Source of the DNA: Eubacteriales bacterium
GTDB lineage: Bacteria > Bacillota > Clostridia > Oscillospirales > CAG-272
Reading direction: 5' to 3'
DNA length: 8,622 nt
Assembly: GCA_028709565.1 (NCBI GenBank)
Contig: JAQVWU010000103.1
Span: 1 to 8,622 of the forward strand
Shown here piece by piece: positions 5,099 to 8,622 of the stretch (position 1 is its first letter; the number at the start of each line of letters is the position of its first letter). A program made the translations under genes and the position numbers. The notes under the pieces are model-generated. The model was given only the letters and a program-made list of their open reading frames with translations. It was not told the origin of the DNA and did no database searches.

Positions 5099-6556
5099 AT
5101 GATTAAACCGAAGAATAAACCGATACGCTTTATTGCCCCGCTGCTGTTATGCGCGGCGCTGTTTGCCTGCGCCCAAACCGCCCAACCCGGTCAAACGCCC
5201 TCCGAAACCACCGGCGCCGTTGCGGATCCGGTTGTAACCGAAGCGGAAACGCTGCCCGAACCCGACCTTTCCGGCCTTGATTACGATGGTCACAGCTTTG
5301 TGATGCTGACCGAGGCGGGTTACAACTGGGAAGAGGTGGATGTTTCGGAGGAGATGGGGACGGTCACCAATGACGTGACGGTCAATGACGCCGTATATCA
5401 GCGCAATCTTATGACCGAGGAAACCCTCAATGTCAGCCTCTCCATGCTCATCTCATCCTCGGTAAACAGCGACATAAAAAAAGCGGCCTCGGCGGGGGAC
5501 GACGCCTACGGCATGGTTATGCCGTCCACCGGGACGGCGGTTGCCCTCGCGCTGGCCGATTATTTCTATGACTGGAATGACCTGGAGCATGTAAATCTGA
5601 ATATGCCGTGGTATGAGCAGGGCATTATCGACGATGTTACCATTGCCGGCCGGGTGCTGTTTATGACCGGTGACTTCGGCTTCCGGGACAAGGACAACAC
5701 CTGGATATTCATGTTCAATAAAAACCTGCTCTCCGACCTCAATATGACCGCCCCCTACGACCTGGTCCGGGAGGGCAAATGGACCCTGGATGTCTTTGGG
5801 GAGATGAGCAAAGACGTCACGGCGGACATCGACGGCAACTCGAAATACGACGCCGCCGACCGCTACGGCTTTCTCACCACCGGCGCGGGAGGGGCTGCCA
5901 ACTTTCTCTACGCGGGGGGCAATAAGATTGTCACCCAGACGTCCGACGGGATTGTCCTTTCGCTGAACAACGAAAGGACGGCGGCGCTGGCTGAGATTAC
6001 CAACGATATATTCAACAGCGAAAACAGGACCCATACCGACGCGTGGGACGTGATAGAGCGGATGTTTGCCGCCGGACAGGGTTTGTTTTACAGTGAGATT
6101 ATGGCCCATGTGCGCAATCTGCGGGGTATGGAAGCCGACTTCGGACTGCTGCCGTCGCCCAAATACGACGAGGACCAGGAGGGGTATTATTGTCATGTGG
6201 ACGCCGCCGCCCCCCTCATGTGTGTGATCAATACGGTGTCCGAACCCGAGCGCACCTCGGCGGTCCTCGAAGCGCTGTATTATTACGGATATAAATATGT
6301 CCGCACCGCCTATTACGATGTGGCGCTGACCGGAAAACATATCCGCGACGGGGACAGCGCCGAAATGCTGGACGTCATTCTCGGCGGACGGGTATTCGAT
6401 ATGGGGTATATATATAACGTGGGCACACTGGCGGGCATGATGAGCACTATGATATCACGCAAATCCTCGGATTTCGCGTCTTACTATACCAAACTGGAGA
6501 CGAAGGCTCAGACCGACCTTGACGATATTATAGCGAAAATTTCGGACATGGGCTGA
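5099..6556 (+). CDS. Extracellular solute-binding lipoprotein (ABC-type, probably sugar)
   Basis: A 485-residue secreted lipoprotein. Residues 1-24 form a lipoprotein signal: basic start (KPKNKP), hydrophobic core (FIAPLLLCAALFA) and lipobox LFAC with the lipidated cysteine at 24, followed by a Q/P/T-rich linker to about residue 55. The mature part has the look of clostridial family 1-type sugar-binding proteins, including WTLDVFGEMSKDV and a calcium-loop-like DIDGNSKYDAADRYGF at 243-258. The typical length is 400-550. It would bind a sugar or oligosaccharide outside the membrane and deliver it to an ABC permease. No permease or ATPase gene is adjacent, so partners must lie elsewhere. The start overlaps the preceding operon: AGGA (5087-5090) is inside the cupin gene, eight bases before ATG, so translational coupling is likely. 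Family assignment is good; ligand unknown, with a pentose-containing glycan suggested only by araD. Confidence 0.85.
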   Translation: MIKPKNKPIRFIAPLLLCAALFACAQTAQPGQTPSETTGAVADPVVTEAETLPEPDLSGLDYDGHSFVMLTEAGYNWEEVDVSEEMGTVTNDVTVNDAVYQRNLMTEETLNVSLSMLISSSVNSDIKKAASAGDDAYGMVMPSTGTAVALALADYFYDWNDLEHVNLNMPWYEQGIIDDVTIAGRVLFMTGDFGFRDKDNTWIFMFNKNLLSDLNMTAPYDLVREGKWTLDVFGEMSKDVTADIDGNSKYDAADRYGFLTTGAGGAANFLYAGGNKIVTQTSDGIVLSLNNERTAALAEITNDIFNSENRTHTDAWDVIERMFAAGQGLFYSEIMAHVRNLRGMEADFGLLPSPKYDEDQEGYYCHVDAAAPLMCVINTVSEPERTSAVLEALYYYGYKYVRTAYYDVALTGKHIRDGDSAEMLDVILGGRVFDMGYIYNVGTLAGMMSTMISRKSSDFASYYTKLETKAQTDLDDIIAKISDMG

Positions 6557-6569
6557 TATGGGGGACAAT

Positions 6570-7658
6570 ATGAACAACAGAGAACGCGTAATAAACTGTA
6601 TCCTGGGCAGGGAGATCGACCGGGCGCCCTTTATTTCTTATTTCGGTCCGTGGGGGGAAACTGTGGAGGCCTGGCGCGCCGAGGGGGTGGAACATCCCGA
6701 ATCGGCCTGGGTATCCGGGCGGTTCGGGCTGGACGGGGGATTTGCCGATATCAGCGGCTATTTTAACCTGCTCTACAATCCGGGTTTTGTCTTTGAGGTG
6801 CTGGAGGATAAGGGCGAACGGTATGTCTGCCGCGACGGTCTGGGTATCGTGTCCGAGGCCATCAAGGGGCGCAGCGGTATTCCGAAGATTATCAGCAACC
6901 CGGTCACCGGCTGGGACGACTGGCTGCGCCTCAGGGAGGAACGGCTGAGCAATCCCGAAGGGCGGGTAAATCGGGCATTTGAGCAGGTCGCCGCCGGGCT
7001 GAGCGACCGGGTCGTTCAGATGGGTACATATCCCTACGGTTTTTTCGGTACGCTGCGGGATATGATAGGACTGGAACCGCTGTGCATCATGTTCTATGAG
7101 CAGCCCGACCTGATACACGACATAATGGATACCCTGTGCGAGCTTTGGATCGCGGTCTACAAAAAGGCGGCCGAGTATATCAAAATCGACGCCATCCATA
7201 TGTGGGAGGACATGTCGGGCAAGAGCGGCTCGCTGATCTCCCCCGCCATGATAGAGGCATTCATGCTCCCCCGCTACCGCCGCATTAAAGACTATGCCGA
7301 CGAGCACAATATACCGGTAATGGTGGTGGACACCGACGGCATCTGCGACGAGCTCATACCGCTCTTTGAGTCGGCCGGCGTCAACCTGATGCTGCTCTTT
7401 GAGATTGCCGCGGGGAATGACATCGTAGACCTGAGGCGGCGCTTCCCGCGCATGGCCATGCTGGGGGGTATTGACAAGCTGGAGATTGCCAAAGGACCGG
7501 CCGCCATTGACAGGGAACTGGATAAAATCGAGCCCCTGCTGTCGGGCAGCGGCTATATCCCGGGGCTGGACCATCTGATTCATCCGGATATCTCGTTCGC
7601 CGATTACAGCTATTACATGGCCGCGCTGCGCGAACGGATTATGAAATATAAAAGATAA
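6570..7658 (+). CDS. Uroporphyrinogen decarboxylase-like (URO-D superfamily) protein
   Basis: A 362-residue cytoplasmic TIM-barrel protein of the URO-D/MtaA-CmuA superfamily. The N-terminus MNNRERVINCILGREIDRAPF is the usual opening of these proteins (short helix, then D-R-x-P). The later segment HNIPVMVVDTDGICDELIPL followed by ESAGVNLMLLFE occupies the place where corrinoid methyltransferases carry an H-x-C zinc motif; here it reads D254-T-D-G, so the zinc site of MtaA/MtbA is absent. True heme-pathway HemE is also unlikely because this copy sits in a sugar operon and lacks its typical N-terminal arginine motif. The reaction is unknown. Start choice: ATG 6570 has GGGGGA (6560-6565) four bases before it and fits the family; ATG 6558 lies two bases after the preceding stop but has no good ribosome binding site and would add four residues. 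Part of the araD operon. Confidence 0.8.
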   Translation: MNNRERVINCILGREIDRAPFISYFGPWGETVEAWRAEGVEHPESAWVSGRFGLDGGFADISGYFNLLYNPGFVFEVLEDKGERYVCRDGLGIVSEAIKGRSGIPKIISNPVTGWDDWLRLREERLSNPEGRVNRAFEQVAAGLSDRVVQMGTYPYGFFGTLRDMIGLEPLCIMFYEQPDLIHDIMDTLCELWIAVYKKAAEYIKIDAIHMWEDMSGKSGSLISPAMIEAFMLPRYRRIKDYADEHNIPVMVVDTDGICDELIPLFESAGVNLMLLFEIAAGNDIVDLRRRFPRMAMLGGIDKLEIAKGPAAIDRELDKIEPLLSGSGYIPGLDHLIHPDISFADYSYYMAALRERIMKYKR

Positions 7659-7672
7659 GAAGGGAATTAAAT

Positions 7673-8218
7673 ATGTTTGAGCAAACAGCAAAAGAAGCCC
7701 GAGGCGCCGTTGAGGAACTGTGCGCCGCGGCTAAACTGCAGCCGGGTTCGGTGCTGGTGGTGGGCTGCTCGACCAGTGAAATCGGGGGCTCCAAGATCGG
7801 CAGCGATTCCAGTCCCGAACTGGCCAAAGCGGTGTTTGACGCCATATATGAATTATTGAAGTCAAAGGGCATTTATCTGGCCGCCCAGTGCTGCGAGCAC
7901 CTGAACCGGGCGATTATCACCGAGCGGGCGGCGGCGGGCGGGGCCGATCCGGTCAATGTGGTTCCGCAGCCCAAAGCGGGCGGTTCCTTTGCCGCCGCGG
8001 CCTACGCGGCGTTTGAGGATCCCGTCGCGCTGGAGAAGATCAGGGCCGACGCCGGCATCGATATCGGGGGTACGCTCATCGGCATGCATCTCAAGGAGGT
8101 GGCCGTACCCGTGAGGCTGGGCACGGCGCGCATAGGGCAGGCCATGGTGATCGCCGCGCGGACCCGGCCCAAATTCATCGGCGGGGTCAGGGCGGCTTAC
8201 GACGAGAGACTGCTTTGA
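7673..8218 (+). CDS. ywlG: UPF0340 (YwlG/TIGR01440, DUF436) family protein
   Basis: A 181-residue soluble protein that matches the UPF0340 family end to end: GCSTSEIGG (31-39), AQCCEHLNRA (71-80), PKAGGSFA (100-107), DAGIDIGGTLIGMHLKEVAV (126-145) and ARTRPKFIGGVRAAY (162-176). Length matches the family (about 180). The function is uncharacterised; the conserved Cys pair C73-C74 with H76 and the glycine-rich loops suggest an enzyme, by inference. In Bacillus subtilis ywlG lies beside the ribose-5-phosphate isomerase B gene, which is a loose link to pentose phosphates, but here it may simply be a passenger at the operon end. The ATG lies 14 bp after the URO-D-like stop and is preceded by AGAAGGGA (7659-7666). 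The transcript ends close by at a 10-bp tandem repeat, with no clear terminator. Confidence 0.9.
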   Translation: MFEQTAKEARGAVEELCAAAKLQPGSVLVVGCSTSEIGGSKIGSDSSPELAKAVFDAIYELLKSKGIYLAAQCCEHLNRAIITERAAAGGADPVNVVPQPKAGGSFAAAAYAAFEDPVALEKIRADAGIDIGGTLIGMHLKEVAVPVRLGTARIGQAMVIAARTRPKFIGGVRAAYDERLL

Positions 8219-8252
8219 CCGATTTTAGCCGATTTTAGCCGATTTTAGCCGA
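8219..8252. repeat. 10-bp tandem repeat between convergent genes
   Basis: Three exact copies of CCGATTTTAG (8219-8248) and a partial fourth (CCGA to 8252) directly follow the stop of the UPF0340 gene. The copies fill the whole 26-bp gap to the convergent gene, and that gene's TAA stop (complement of 8245-8247) lies in the third copy. No hairpin terminator is seen in the gap. Copy number changes here would be tolerated because they lie outside both reading frames. Confidence 0.85.
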
Positions 8253-8622
8253 GATGATAATAAGACTCCCGGGGCGCGTTATCCGGTCCGATTTTTGATT
8301 CGATGGATTCGGCCGGCACGTTTATAACGCCGTCAAGGTATTCATCCCGCGACCCCGTTATGCGCGCGTCCCCGTTGCCGTATATCACCGCGTCCTCAGC
8401 GGCGGAATCGAAATATATACCCCCCTCGATGCTGTTGCCGGTGATAAGGGTGCGGCAGCCCGACCGGTTCAGGCTGTCCTCGCGGAAGTATATCCCGTGT
8501 CCCCCGTTGGCGCCCACACGGTTATTGCGGACAATCGCATCGGTGTCCCGGTGACCTATGGAGATGCCGTGTCTGCCGTTGCCCTCAAAGACACTGTCCT
8601 CGCATAAACCGTAGCCGACCCC
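8245..8622 (-). CDS. Right-handed parallel beta-helix protein, C-terminal part
   Basis: The frame is open from the stop (complement of 8245-8247) to the window edge and gives the last 125 residues of a longer protein; the start lies to the right, outside the window. The sequence repeats short rungs with N-x-x-x-GNG-x-GI spacing, such as VFEGNGRHGISIGH, IVRNNRVGANGGHGIYF and LITGNSIEGGIYFD, each about 20-25 residues. This is the pattern of parallel beta-helix (PbH1/NosD-like, pectate-lyase-fold) proteins. The rungs fade out in the last 40 residues, so this is the true C-terminus. Catalytic residues and any signal peptide would be in the missing part. Such proteins often bind or cleave polysaccharides, which would fit a sugar operon next door, but it is convergent and not part of it. 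Confidence 0.75.
   Translation of the reverse strand, partial: GVGYGLCEDSVFEGNGRHGISIGHRDTDAIVRNNRVGANGGHGIYFREDSLNRSGCRTLITGNSIEGGIYFDSAAEDAVIYGNGDARITGSRDEYLDGVINVPAESIESKIGPDNAPRESYYHLG

Noticed and set aside
5453..6340. 295-codon open frame on the minus strand within the lipoprotein gene
   Set aside because: It is a shadow frame from GC-rich codon usage; the plus-strand gene has a signal peptide, lipobox and operon context.
6528..7691. 387-codon open frame on the minus strand opposite the URO-D-like gene
   Set aside because: It is long but has no family features; the plus-strand frame gives a clear URO-D-superfamily protein with a ribosome binding site.
1..8622. CRISPR array, tRNA, rRNA or insertion sequence
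   Set aside because: No spaced identical repeats, tRNA cloverleaf, rRNA motif, transposase or terminal inverted repeats with target duplication were seen on either strand.

Overview
The window looks like chromosomal DNA from a clostridial Firmicute, possibly an Oscillospiraceae-like gut or rumen anaerobe. The pointers are strong GGAGG-type ribosome binding sites, TTGACA/TATAAT-type promoters, an AI-2E/YtvI-like membrane protein, a UPF0340 (YwlG) protein and a lipoprotein solute-binding protein of clostridial style. The placement rests on remembered family resemblance; no rRNA or other marker gene is present.

Layout. 114-1196 (+) is an AI-2E family membrane protein. 1197-1483 is noncoding and holds a possible degenerate intergenic repeat. 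1521-2042 (-) is an HD-domain protein with a near-consensus promoter, an inverted repeat at its transcription start and a GC-rich terminator. 2324-2944 (-) is an unrecognised arginine-rich protein built from two copies of a roughly 93-residue unit. A promoter-like site at 2237-2265 points into this gene from its 3' side.

From about 3000 to 8218 (+) lies a likely five-gene operon: araD (L-ribulose-5-phosphate 4-epimerase), a type I phosphomannose-isomerase-like cupin, an ABC-type sugar-binding lipoprotein, a uroporphyrinogen-decarboxylase-like protein and a UPF0340 protein. After the 81-bp gap behind araD, the genes are 3 to 14 bp apart. No permease, ATPase, kinase or araA/araB is present, so this is only part of a pentose-type sugar system. 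The sequence suggests that a sugar is captured at the cell surface and one of its products is epimerised by AraD to D-xylulose 5-phosphate; the cupin is a plausible aldose-ketose isomerase. The roles of the last two genes are unknown.

A 10-bp tandem repeat separates the operon end from a convergent, truncated beta-helix protein gene that runs off the right edge.

The most notable points are: araD has no ATG, GTG or TTG at its expected start although a strong Shine-Dalgarno sequence sits in front of it; the cupin/URO-D-like/solute-binding combination around araD is unusual; and a promoter-like site may produce antisense RNA.
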